Shown here: one piece after another, positions 1 through 6,818 of the stretch
How positions within the stretch are numbered: the stretch's first letter is position 1
Layout of the letters: each line of letters begins with the position of its first letter
Source: a virus
DNA length: 22,241 nt
Reading direction: 5' to 3' (one strand)
IMG/VR virus record: IMGVR_UViG_3300021131_000053
Coordinates: 1-22,241 of that record
Made by a program: the position numbers and the translations under genes
Notes under the pieces: generated by a model
What the model was told of the DNA's origin: nothing
The model's database searches: none
Seen by the model: only the letters and a program-made list of their open reading frames with translations

Positions 1-79
1 AAATGCGGAAGAATATTGTGCCAAATGGGAAAAAGAGCATTACATTGCTCCGTCAATAACTGAATTAGATTTGATTTAA
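1..79 (+). CDS. 3' end of an unidentified phage gene
   Basis: Only the last 25 codons are inside the window, read from base 2 and ending at TAA 77-79. The visible tail is rich in charged and aromatic residues (it includes EEYCAKWEKEHY) and ends in LDLI. Nothing here identifies a family. It is followed after 16 bases by the next gene, so it is probably the upstream member of the same operon. It is called coding because the frame is open from the window edge and the stop sits directly before a Shine-Dalgarno sequence and start. Confidence 0.55.
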   Translation, partial: NAEEYCAKWEKEHYIAPSITELDLI

Positions 80-99
80 GAAAGGCACAAGAGAAATGA
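77..99 (+). repeat. Translation-initiation segment, copy 1
   Basis: The 16-mer taagaaaggcacaaga recurs exactly at 292-307. Extended through the start codon to ATGA, the two 23-base segments differ at one position. In this copy TAA is the stop of the upstream gene and AAAGG serves as ribosome binding site for the ATG at 96. Confidence 0.8.
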
Positions 100-314
100 C
101 TACTTATCAAGAGCATGAAGTAGAAAAAGCTGGCGATTACACAGATTGGATTAGACCTATTCGTAAGAATTACAAAATGGCTTGTTGTGATTGCAATTTA
201 GTGCATGATTTAGATTTCAGAATCCGCAAAGAATGGCGAGGATTAGTTGTTGAGTTTAGGGCAAAAAGAAACAACAAAGAAACAAAACGACTAAGAAAGG
301 CACAAGAAAAATGA
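96..314 (+). CDS. Conserved phage hypothetical protein with a CxxC pair
   Basis: This is a 72-residue protein. After an acidic N-terminal third it has a compact block (about residues 24-59) containing MACCDCNLVHDLDF and a VVEFRAKRNN segment, then a lysine/arginine-rich tail. Proteins with a similar YKMACCDC-LVHD block are common in phage early regions, from my memory of the family, and have no firm function. The adjacent cysteines and the histidine could bind a metal, but that is inference. The start at 96 is supported by AAAGG about nine bases upstream. The stop overlaps the next start as ATGA, implying translational coupling. Confidence 0.8.
   Translation: MTTYQEHEVEKAGDYTDWIRPIRKNYKMACCDCNLVHDLDFRIRKEWRGLVVEFRAKRNNKETKRLRKAQEK
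292..314 (+). repeat. Translation-initiation segment, copy 2
   Basis: This is the near-identical copy (22 of 23 bases) of 77-99. Here the same bases are read through in frame as the last residues (LRKAQEK) of the upstream protein, while AAAGG and ATG serve the gene starting at 311. One sequence thus does different coding work in its two places. Confidence 0.8.
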
Positions 315-652
315 AACCAGATACCAAAGTTGTTGACCCTAATGATTGCGTTGATTACCTATACGAATTTGCACCAGAATACGCTAAAGCAAAAGGTGAA
401 CTTGCAGAATTGGAAGCATACAAAAGTTCATTAAAAGCAATTAAGATGAAACAATCATCTGAACAAAGTTTGGGCGCCCAAGAACGTGAAGCATATGCCA
501 GCCAAGATTATCAAGACTTATGCAAAGCTATTGGTGCCGCAACGTATAAAACAGAAATGTGGAAGTTTAGATTAGAAGCGGCCAAGCTTAGATTTGAAGC
601 CTGGCGTACCCAAGAAGCAAGCAACCGTAACCTTGAAAGATTAACCAAATGA
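311..652 (+). CDS. Conserved phage hypothetical protein, helical
   Basis: A 113-residue protein that looks almost entirely alpha-helical and rich in Ala, Glu and Lys. It has heptad-like stretches near residues 22-50 (AKAKGELAELEAYKSSLKAI) and 75-105 (ending EAWRTQEASNRNLER). The layout, with KG-LAELE, a central GAQEREAYA-QDY segment and a C-terminal W-EASNR, matches a family I recall from many small phage genomes beside recombination or single-strand-binding genes, still without assigned function. Both ends overlap neighbours as ATGA (311 and 649), so it is translated as part of a coupled chain. Confidence 0.8.
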   Translation: MKPDTKVVDPNDCVDYLYEFAPEYAKAKGELAELEAYKSSLKAIKMKQSSEQSLGAQEREAYASQDYQDLCKAIGAATYKTEMWKFRLEAAKLRFEAWRTQEASNRNLERLTK

Positions 653-783
653 CACGTGAAGAATTAGTTGAAATGATTGATGAAGCAATTAAAAGAATAC
701 AAAAACAAACACAAGAAATTAAACAATTGCGTGACAAAGTAAATTATTTAGAACAACAAGTTTACGGGGGAACAACCAAATGA
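649..783 (+). CDS. Small coiled-coil protein (44 aa)
   Basis: A 44-codon gene starting at ATG 649, which overlaps the stop of the previous gene, and ending at TGA 781-783. The product is one predicted amphipathic helix with heptad spacing of Leu/Ile/Val (MTREELVEMIDEAIKRI, then IKQLRDKVNYLEQQV) and a short GGTTK tail. A parallel dimer or trimer is likely. No family is recognised. The tail codons overlap the next start (ATGA at 780), giving a third consecutive coupled junction. Confidence 0.65.
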   Translation: MTREELVEMIDEAIKRIQKQTQEIKQLRDKVNYLEQQVYGGTTK

Positions 784-956
784 TTGACCGTTCAGAATTA
801 ATTATTAGTATGCAAAAAGGCGTAAACAAACTTTACGAATTGCAAAACAATAAAAAATATGAAGATGCAATTAAAATTGCCCACCGATTAGTCAATGATG
901 CTATGGCAATTGAAGTTGATTGTTTACGTGAAATTAAAAAGCAATGGACGTCATAA
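780..956 (+). CDS. Small hypothetical protein (58 aa)
   Basis: An ORF from ATG 780 to TAA 954-956, 58 residues, predicted mostly helical (IISMQKGVNKLYELQ, then YEDAIKIAHRLVNDAMAI). The KKYEDAIKIAHRLVND segment resembles a single TPR-like helical hairpin, but one repeat is too little for a family call. Support comes from its place in the coupled chain: ATGA overlap upstream and a 13-base overlap with the next gene downstream. Confidence 0.6.
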   Translation: MIDRSELIISMQKGVNKLYELQNNKKYEDAIKIAHRLVNDAMAIEVDCLREIKKQWTS

Positions 957-1390
957 TCCAATTGTCGCCAGCAGAAATTCAAATGGCGGCTTTTGTAGGA
1001 TGCCAACGTACCGTGCAATGCCTTCAGAACGGTTCAAAACACCGTTACGGCGCTAAAGACAGCAATGGCTGGCAAATGTCTATTGAAGGCGCATTAGCTG
1101 AATGTGCGCTTGCTAAACACTTGCAAATCTTTTGGTCTAAAGGTACGCCAGGTGCGTGTGACGTAGGACCGCATGATGTACGTGCTACAGAACATTTACA
1201 CGGTAGTCTTATAATTCATCCTACAGATGCAGATGAAAGAAAATATTATTTGCTAACTGGATGTAATGGTAAGTATTACGTGCGTGGATATATGTACGGT
1301 TATCATGCAAAGCAACAAAAGTATTGGAAAGACCCACAAGGCGGCCGACCAGCATTTTTTGTACCCCAGGCAGATTTAATTAATGACTAA
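944..1390 (+). CDS. Conserved phage protein, possible nuclease-like fold
   Basis: A 148-residue soluble protein. Conserved-looking features are W-x5-EGALAECALAK (about residues 43-58), a GACDVGPHDVRATEH core (about 69-83), a beta segment with YYLLTG (about 101-106), GYMYGYHA and a C-terminal GRPAFFVPQADL. I recall this signature from many phages as an uncharacterised conserved protein. An early Glu followed by an acidic-strand motif would fit a PD-(D/E)xK-like nuclease, but the usual E-x-K lysine is not obvious here (HDVRAT), so that is only a suggestion. It overlaps its upstream neighbour by 13 bases and the Ref-like gene by 8. Confidence 0.8.
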   Translation: MDVIIQLSPAEIQMAAFVGCQRTVQCLQNGSKHRYGAKDSNGWQMSIEGALAECALAKHLQIFWSKGTPGACDVGPHDVRATEHLHGSLIIHPTDADERKYYLLTGCNGKYYVRGYMYGYHAKQQKYWKDPQGGRPAFFVPQADLIND

Positions 1391-1652
1391 GAATGACAAA
1401 ATCCGTAATAGTAAAATCGCTGACCTCGGCTGTGCGTTATGTCGGCATCAAGGAACTCCGGGAACGCCAGCAGAATTGCATCACATTAGACGAACTAGCA
1501 AAAGAAGTAATGCCCCTGTTATCCCATTATGCCCCGCCCATCATAGATTCGATACCGGTATTCACGGAATGGGTAGAAAGCGCTTTGAAAGGGAGTACGC
1601 TATCACGGAAGAAGAACTACTTGAACAAACGAAAGCGTTAATCAATGAGTAG
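1383..1652 (+). CDS. Ref-like HNH-superfamily nuclease
   Basis: An 89-residue protein matching the phage P1 Ref type (recombination-enhancing, RecA-dependent nuclease). Visible motifs are CALC at 17-20, the HHIRR block at 33-37, IPLCPAHHR at 47-55, GIHGMGR at 59-65 and a C-terminal FEREYAITEEELLEQ helix. The two Cys pairs/His form the zinc-stabilised HNH core, with the HH pairs as metal/catalytic ligands. P1 Ref itself has an extra N-terminal extension; this is the short core form common in phages. P1 Ref cuts at RecA filaments; the same role here is inference from the family. It sits in a coupled chain, with the RusA-like resolvase nearby. Confidence 0.8.
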   Translation: MTKNDKIRNSKIADLGCALCRHQGTPGTPAELHHIRRTSKRSNAPVIPLCPAHHRFDTGIHGMGRKRFEREYAITEEELLEQTKALINE

Positions 1653-1797
1653 TAATCTAATTATTCTTACAGGGCTAATCTATGCTTACATTTGTATTGA
1701 AAGCTTTTGGAAAGGAAATGCTGGATTGGCTTGGATGTATTTTGGATATGCTGTTGCGAATTATGGGGCTTATCTAATGGCCACCAAATATTCATAA
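1645..1797 (+). CDS. Small membrane protein with two helices
   Basis: A 50-residue ORF from ATG 1645 to TAA 1795-1797. It has two hydrophobic stretches separated by a short polar turn (ESFWKGN): LIILTGLIYAYICI near residues 5-18, and AGLAWMYFGYAVANYGAYLMA near 26-46. It overlaps the Ref-like gene by 8 bases at its start. Its last 6 bases overlap the convergent SprT-like gene. Similar two-helix peptides occur widely in phages. It could be a host inner-membrane effector or lysis accessory, but nothing here decides. Confidence 0.7.
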   Translation: MSSNLIILTGLIYAYICIESFWKGNAGLAWMYFGYAVANYGAYLMATKYS

Positions 1798-2160
1798 TTC
1801 CAACGGGTCAAATCCCATTTCTTCTGCAACCATTTTGCAACGCCTACTAAATTCTTTTCCATGTTGCGCCCACTTGTCACCTTTTTGTCGGTGAAATGAC
1901 ATATGTACGACTTCATGCGCCAGCGTGGTAAGGGCTGTATATGCGTGGCCACAACGGGCTGACGATATAGTTATTGTGTGTTCAAAATCTTCACCGGTGT
2001 CATACATATAAGTGCCAAGCGCATCTTTGTCATGCACAATTTGAAAATCTATTTCTTCAGGTAAAGGAAGTTTCCATTTTGTAAATGGGTAGCAACAATA
2101 TAAGAAAGCGTACATATTTCGTACGGCTTCTGGTGTCAACTTCATTTCCAAGTAATCCAA
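1792..2160 (-). CDS. SprT-like zinc metalloprotease domain protein
   Basis: A 122-residue protein with the metalloprotease signature HEVVH at residues 82-86 (HExxH with catalytic Glu) and a downstream H-GKEF at 100-104 giving the third zinc ligand, as in SprT/Spartan-like domains. The C-terminal zinc ribbon of full-length SprT is absent, and the length is that of the bare catalytic domain. Phage SprT-like proteins are common but their substrates are unknown; Spartan relatives cut DNA-bound proteins. It is translated from the same minus-strand transcript as the phosphoesterase, whose 3' end it overlaps by 19 bases. It ends tail-to-tail with the small membrane gene with no terminator between. 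Confidence 0.85.
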   Translation of the reverse strand: MDYLEMKLTPEAVRNMYAFLYCCYPFTKWKLPLPEEIDFQIVHDKDALGTYMYDTGEDFEHTITISSARCGHAYTALTTLAHEVVHMSFHRQKGDKWAQHGKEFSRRCKMVAEEMGFDPLEL

Positions 2161-3362
2161 TCTTTAGAAATTTCTTTACGTTTACGTTCAACATAAACCG
2201 GCATACTAAAAGTCAAACCGTGTTCTGGATGGGTAATCCATAAAGCCTGGCGTGGTGGTTCAAAACCAAAGTTATTAGCGTATGCGTATTCATCGTAACC
2301 TTTAAGGCTACCGTTGACGATAAGACGTTCTAGCTGAATAAGTTGATGCCAATGACCTAATATCATTGTGTCGTATTCCATGTCAATCTGGGCGTTCCTA
2401 GACCGTTTACGGTGGTCGCCACGAATGATTGGGCCTAAAGCGCCAATGACACCATCACCCCCACGAAATTGGTCGCCGTGTGTAAGTAAATATTTATGTC
2501 CGTAGATTGAATAATAGGCATCGGAACCGTCAGGAATGTGAAACTGCACACGGGTATCATTTTCAAACCTCTTTGATAGAAACTGATAGAGTAACCAATC
2601 AAAGGATGTGAAGTTGCGGCCTTTTGCCCTAATTTTGTGCGTGTTACGTCCATGGTTGCCGGATACGCACGGAACAAAGACATTTCCGAACTCATCGGCT
2701 AAAGTTTCAATACACCAAGTCAATACACCAAATAAATCAATAACCGTTGGCATAATTTCCATAGAGTTGGTAGCCATCAATTCTTCATGAATGTCACCAG
2801 ATACCATGTCGCCGCCCAGCACAAACACAATGCCAGGGTAATCAGTTAACGCTACGTGATTCTTTAATAAATCAATTGTCTTTTCAATCATTACCCTTGC
2901 ACGGTCTTGTGCAATCGCTACGTTGTATTCGTTTACGCCATTAATTTGGTTAGGGTCAACTACTTCACCCCAATGCCAATCTGATGCCATCAATGTAGGA
3001 ACACCAGCACTTCTTTTCTTTTTGTTTGGACGTACCAGCCAATTAGGTGGCGATATTTCCTTTTTAGACATTTTTAAAATGGTTGATTTAATGTATTCAG
3101 CCGTCAACGTATTTTCTTCTTGGGAATGAATTGTTGCTTCTAATTGCCTAATTTTGTCTTTTGCTTCTAACAAAGCATTTACTTCTTTATTGGCAATTGC
3201 TACAGTAGGCGTAATACCGGCGGAATATGCTGATCTAAGCCTAGTAGTGTATGTATTTGGATTTATGCCTATTAATTTGGCCGCTTCTGTTTTACTGCCG
3301 GTCTTTGCAAAAGCATTAACCGCTTCTTGCATTTGTTCACGTGTCAACCCTGGGTTAGCCAT
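2142..3362 (-). CDS. HTH plus calcineurin-like metallophosphoesterase
   Basis: A 406-residue protein. Residues about 5-45 look like a helix-turn-helix (TREQMQEAVNAFAKTGSKTEAAKLIGI), followed by a coiled-coil linker around 55-100. The phosphoesterase core runs from about 120 to 345 with all family motifs: D128-x-H130 (SDWHWGE), GGD at 183-185, GNH at 235-237, H295 in LTHGD, and GHWH at 336-339. These bind two metals and hydrolyse phosphodiesters. The N-terminal HTH suggests action on DNA, possibly an Mre11/SbcD-like or site-directed nuclease, which is inference. The start is supported by AAAGG seven bases upstream. It is divergent from the rusA-like gene and co-directional with the SprT-like gene. 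Confidence 0.9.
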   Translation of the reverse strand: MANPGLTREQMQEAVNAFAKTGSKTEAAKLIGINPNTYTTRLRSAYSAGITPTVAIANKEVNALLEAKDKIRQLEATIHSQEENTLTAEYIKSTILKMSKKEISPPNWLVRPNKKKRSAGVPTLMASDWHWGEVVDPNQINGVNEYNVAIAQDRARVMIEKTIDLLKNHVALTDYPGIVFVLGGDMVSGDIHEELMATNSMEIMPTVIDLFGVLTWCIETLADEFGNVFVPCVSGNHGRNTHKIRAKGRNFTSFDWLLYQFLSKRFENDTRVQFHIPDGSDAYYSIYGHKYLLTHGDQFRGGDGVIGALGPIIRGDHRKRSRNAQIDMEYDTMILGHWHQLIQLERLIVNGSLKGYDEYAYANNFGFEPPRQALWITHPEHGLTFSMPVYVERKRKEISKDWITWK

Positions 3363-3389
3363 AACTTACCTTTTTAAGAAGTTTGTGCA

Positions 3390-3417
3390 ATACTACCAAA
3401 ACTTTATTAAGAATCAA
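3390..3417 (-). promoter_or_regulatory. Possible promoter for the leftward operon
   Basis: On the minus strand, TTGATT (3412-3417) and TAGTAT (3390-3395) are separated by 16 bases. Each matches four of six sigma-70 consensus bases, and they lie about 30 bases before the phosphoesterase start in the only divergent intergenic region of the window. The match is weak, so position is the main support. Confidence 0.3.
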
Positions 3418-3426
3418 ATACTTACT

Positions 3427-3774
3427 ATGACCGTTATTAAACTGCCTTATCCGCCATCTGTAAACACTTATTGGCGAAACTTTCGTGGCCATACTGTTTT
3501 AAGCAAAGCTGGGCGGGAATTTAAGACTTCGGTATCAGAGTGCGTTATTGAACAAAACGTACCAAAGTATAATAACCAACGTTTAGAAGTTACGTTGTGG
3601 CTGTACCCACGGTCAAAGATAGTTACTGATTTAGACAATAGACTTAAAGCCGTATTGGATGCCCTTGAAGATGCTGGGGTATATGACAATGACGGCCAGA
3701 TAGACGTTTTAATGATTCAACGTGGTGAAATCAGAAAAGGCGGCGGCGTTGATGTAATGATAGAAGTCCTATAA
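3427..3774 (+). CDS. rusA: RusA-like Holliday junction resolvase
   Basis: A 115-residue protein that resolves or trims branched DNA before packaging. RusA family marks are the N-terminal LPYPPSVNTYWR (residues 6-17), S-x-AGREFK (26-33), the acidic DLDNRLKAVLDALEDAGVYDND block (68-89) carrying the metal-binding aspartates (D68, D70, D87 or D89), and QID at 91-93. E. coli RusA is 120 residues, so this is full length. The frame stays open upstream to 3154, but that stretch lies antisense to the phosphoesterase gene. MTVIKLPYPP at 3427 is the natural family start, although its ribosome binding site is weak. Confidence 0.9.
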   Translation: MTVIKLPYPPSVNTYWRNFRGHTVLSKAGREFKTSVSECVIEQNVPKYNNQRLEVTLWLYPRSKIVTDLDNRLKAVLDALEDAGVYDNDGQIDVLMIQRGEIRKGGGVDVMIEVL

Positions 3775-3782
3775 AATTAGCT

Positions 3783-6191
3783 ATGCCTGACGATAATGAA
3801 CTAGCCACGATTGGTCCAATACCAACCGTCAATCCCAATGTTGCAAAAATTGGTGATTTTCTTGATGCCGCCAAAAAATTTGCTAATCAATATTACGTTA
3901 AAGACTATGTTCCATTAATCGGTGGAACTCAATTAGGTGATGTTTTATTAGGCAAAGCACCGGAAGAAGTTCAGCGTTGGGGCCAAGGCGATTATCCATT
4001 TAGAAACCCATCTGAAGTTACAGGCACCGGCGGAAACCGTTTAGATATATGGAAAACAGGCCGTTTTGAACCTACTTTTGATGTAGCAAATACGGCATTA
4101 ATGGCCGCCCCCTTAGCAACAAAAGCGGCAAAATTAACTAAGGGTTTACCCGTAGGTATGTCTATTCAAGACGTATCTAAGGAAGCCGGCAATATAGTTA
4201 AATCTGAACCAGACGAAATGGGGTTTCATTCTGCGTTAGAAAACGCCGTTGTAAAAATACAACAGCCAAAAGGTACAGGCGAACAAATTCTTAAACAATT
4301 GGAAAAAACGCCAGGTGTTAAATCTGAAGAACTTGAACATACTGGGTTAAAAACGTATTTGCAAGAACATCCAACTGTTACAAAACAAGAACTTACAAAG
4401 TTCATGAATCAAAATCGTATAAGGCTGGATGAACATATTTTAAGCAATGAAGGTAATGGAATAAATCCAGATGATTACCGTTTGGAAGGTGGCGATGTGC
4501 ATTACGACCACGATTATGTAAGTTCTTTATATAACGACTTGCATCATGACATGATGAATGACCCAGATATATACCATCAGGAAAAAGAAGCAATTAAACA
4601 ACAATTTCCTGAAGAATATGCTGGTCATGAAACTGACCCAGAAAAAGATGCGGCACTACATGAACACGTAAAAGATTCATTATTTGCACAAGCTAAACAA
4701 TCCGCTACTGATATGTATTACGAAAATCCAGAACGTCATTATTACGATGAATTTGGATATGATGTATATGGCAATGATGACATGGGTTATTCAATTAAAA
4801 CCCCAAATGGGCGTTTTTTGGATTTAAGCAACGGCCGTGGTTTATACGATATAAGTGATGTTGAATCAGCTTTGGCCCAACACCATATGGAAGAAGGCAA
4901 TTTGAATTTGCATGATGATGGCGCTAAATATGAAGATTACACATTGCCAGGTCCATACACAGAATATCGTGAAATATTGTCACAATTGCCAGCAAATCTT
5001 GACCCTAAAATAATGGGAAGTAAAAAATATCAAGATGCTTTAAAAAATATTAATACAAATGGTCCAAATCATGAATTAGGCGCTATGTTGCATAAGGCTG
5101 AACGCCCAGATTTTCAATCTAGTCATTATGACCAACCTAATATTTTAGGCCATTTAAGGCTTACAAACCGAAATATTAACGGTAAACGTACGCTTATGGT
5201 TGAAGAAGTTCAATCGGATTGGCACCAAGCTGGGCGTAAAAAAGGATATTACAACAAACAAGAATTAGATAAAAATTTAGATTTACAAAGACAATTAGTT
5301 GAAGAAAAAACTAAAATTCTTAATGAAGCTTTGCCTTACACTAATGAAGGAAAAGATGCCCCAGTTGAATTAACAGATAGATTTGCCAAAGCTGATGACC
5401 AATTAAATGCTTTAAGAAAATTAGAAAGCAAAATTAAAAATGGCATACCAGATGCCCCATTTAAAAAGAATTGGCACGAAATGTTGATGAAGCAAGCTTT
5501 AGATATTGCCGCTAAAGGCGATTACGAAGGTGTAGCGTTTACAACAGGAAAACAACAGGCAGAACGTTACAACTTACGCAGACACCTTGATGAAATTTAT
5601 TACAAAAAAAATAATGACGGTACTTATACAGTAAGTGCTATAGACAAAAACCAACGTTCCCATATGGGCGATAGTTATACACCAGAACAAATTGAAGAAC
5701 ATTTAGGCAAAGAAATGGCCAAAAAAATTGTTAATGATGAAGGAAAAATTATTGAAAGAAGTGATTCTAAATCTATTTCTGGGGAAGGTTTAGAAATTGG
5801 CGGTGAAGGTATGAAAGGCTTTTATGACAAAATTCTTCCAGATTTTATTAATAAGTATGGTAAAAAATGGGGTATTGCCGTTAAAAAAGCTAATTTGGAA
5901 CATTCAGGCGGAAATTTAAGAACTGAAGATATTGAAGAAGGTATCAAAAATCAAGGTTATACAATGGATGAATACAGACAATTGCCAGCAGACGAAAAAA
6001 TGAAAATTTTTAATAAAATTGCTGGTGAAGAAGTGCATTACTTTGATATGCCAGAAACGGCTAAAAAAGACATTATGGAAAACGGTCAACCATTGTTTGC
6101 CGGCATAGGATTAGCTGGTGTGCCAATGATGGGGCCAGATGACCAAAAGAAGCATGGCATATTGAAAGATATAGCCAAATCAAAAAAGTAG
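3783..6191 (+). CDS. Large phage polyvalent protein (802 aa)
   Basis: A long multi-domain protein of the type called polyvalent protein (Iyer and co-workers). The N-terminal region (about 28-125) has DYVPLIGGTQLGD. Residues 146-215 carry a recurring module (HSALENAVVKI, LEKTPGVKSEELEHTGL, VTKQEL). A long acidic, Tyr/Asp/His-rich linker spans about 220-400. Residues 426-600 hold ILGHLRLT, VEEVQSDWHQAGRKKGY, NWHEMLMKQAL and FTTGKQQAERY. The C-terminal part has MKGFYDKILPDFINKYGKKWG and a final ENGQPLF. Such proteins are thought to be delivered with DNA or to counter host functions, but the activity here is unknown. No nuclease or protease motif was certain. The start has no clear Shine-Dalgarno sequence. 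Confidence 0.8.
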   Translation: MPDDNELATIGPIPTVNPNVAKIGDFLDAAKKFANQYYVKDYVPLIGGTQLGDVLLGKAPEEVQRWGQGDYPFRNPSEVTGTGGNRLDIWKTGRFEPTFDVANTALMAAPLATKAAKLTKGLPVGMSIQDVSKEAGNIVKSEPDEMGFHSALENAVVKIQQPKGTGEQILKQLEKTPGVKSEELEHTGLKTYLQEHPTVTKQELTKFMNQNRIRLDEHILSNEGNGINPDDYRLEGGDVHYDHDYVSSLYNDLHHDMMNDPDIYHQEKEAIKQQFPEEYAGHETDPEKDAALHEHVKDSLFAQAKQSATDMYYENPERHYYDEFGYDVYGNDDMGYSIKTPNGRFLDLSNGRGLYDISDVESALAQHHMEEGNLNLHDDGAKYEDYTLPGPYTEYREILSQLPANLDPKIMGSKKYQDALKNINTNGPNHELGAMLHKAERPDFQSSHYDQPNILGHLRLTNRNINGKRTLMVEEVQSDWHQAGRKKGYYNKQELDKNLDLQRQLVEEKTKILNEALPYTNEGKDAPVELTDRFAKADDQLNALRKLESKIKNGIPDAPFKKNWHEMLMKQALDIAAKGDYEGVAFTTGKQQAERYNLRRHLDEIYYKKNNDGTYTVSAIDKNQRSHMGDSYTPEQIEEHLGKEMAKKIVNDEGKIIERSDSKSISGEGLEIGGEGMKGFYDKILPDFINKYGKKWGIAVKKANLEHSGGNLRTEDIEEGIKNQGYTMDEYRQLPADEKMKIFNKIAGEEVHYFDMPETAKKDIMENGQPLFAGIGLAGVPMMGPDDQKKHGILKDIAKSKK

Positions 6192-6205
6192 TTATAAAAT
6201 AGGTA

Positions 6206-6229
6206 AACTAGGCTTTTCTAGTTCTTTTT
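6206..6229 (+). terminator. Rho-independent terminator-like hairpin
   Basis: AACTAG (6206-6211) pairs perfectly with CTAGTT (6218-6223) around a six-base loop and is followed by C and five T (6225-6229). The stem is short and AT-rich, so termination may be partial. It sits 14 bases after the polyvalent protein stop. Confidence 0.5.
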
Positions 6230-6245
6230 GCAAAAAGGAAATATT

Positions 6246-6587
6246 ATGGGTTATTACAACAAAGAAGTTGAGCCAAAAGGCGCAAAATCAAGCGACCGTA
6301 CTGGCGAAAAAAAGGGTTCTGAAAAGGGCGTAAATTCCACCAAATTCATGCCTGGCGTATCTGGCGAAAAAGTACCTAAGGGTGCAACATCAAGCGATAC
6401 TACCGGCGAACGTCATGGTAAGCTTGTTGGCGGTGTAGCTATGGGTATGGAAGATGGCATAAGTGTACGTCCTTCCGCACACATGGGTAAGCATGACGGC
6501 CGTTTGGGTGAATTTAATAGCGGTAACATGGGTGAGTCAGTTTGTTATGACCACAAACGTGTAGGTCACGACCAGGACGATATGTAA
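6246..6587 (+). CDS. Hypothetical hydrophilic protein with internal repeat (113 aa)
   Basis: A very hydrophilic, Gly/Lys/Ser-rich protein, probably disordered. A twelve-residue unit occurs twice: PKGAKSSDRTGE at residues 10-21 and PKGATSSDTTGE at 44-55, ten of twelve identical. The C-terminal half is Gly/Met/His-rich (GKHDGRLGEFNSGNMGE) and ends in HDQDDM. No family is recognised; a virion-associated or DNA-associated linker role is possible. ATG 6246 is chosen because AAGGA lies just upstream. The frame extends back to a TTG at 6228, but that would place the start inside the terminator-like sequence. Confidence 0.7.
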   Translation: MGYYNKEVEPKGAKSSDRTGEKKGSEKGVNSTKFMPGVSGEKVPKGATSSDTTGERHGKLVGGVAMGMEDGISVRPSAHMGKHDGRLGEFNSGNMGESVCYDHKRVGHDQDDM

Positions 6588-6589
6588 TT

Positions 6590-6814
6590 ATGGCAGAATT
6601 TACCGCCAATCTGAACCCAGCTAGTAACCAAACTAGCTTGACTGATTTGCTGAAAACATCAGCTTATCTAAAGGATGCAAGATTGGTGAATTTGGCTAAA
6701 AACAAAGGTACTTGGACTGCACCACCCAAAGCGGGCAAGGACATTCCATTTACTTTTGGTTCAGGTCAACAACCGCCAACACAAGCACCAACACAAGTAT
6801 CAGACGAAGATTAA
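6590..6814 (+). CDS. Hypothetical small protein (74 aa)
   Basis: A 74-residue ORF starting two bases after the previous stop. The N-terminal 45 residues could fold as helices (SLTDLLKTSAYLKDARLVNLA). The C-terminal part is Pro/Gln/Thr-rich (QQPPTQAPTQ) and probably unstructured. No recognised family. It is kept as a gene because of its tight spacing, codon use like its neighbours, and the hairpin directly after its stop. Confidence 0.65.
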   Translation: MAEFTANLNPASNQTSLTDLLKTSAYLKDARLVNLAKNKGTWTAPPKAGKDIPFTFGSGQQPPTQAPTQVSDED

Positions 6815-6818
6815 AAGC

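Noticed and set aside
1393-1641. 82-codon overlapping + frame inside the Ref-like gene
   Set aside because: The other frame carries a clear CxxC/HNH pattern. This one has no motif and ends inside the gene without a downstream coupling signal.
3154-3426. Long N-terminal extension of the RusA-like frame
   Set aside because: It lies antisense to the phosphoesterase gene. Typical RusA proteins begin near the PYPPSVN motif, so the start at 3427 is preferred.
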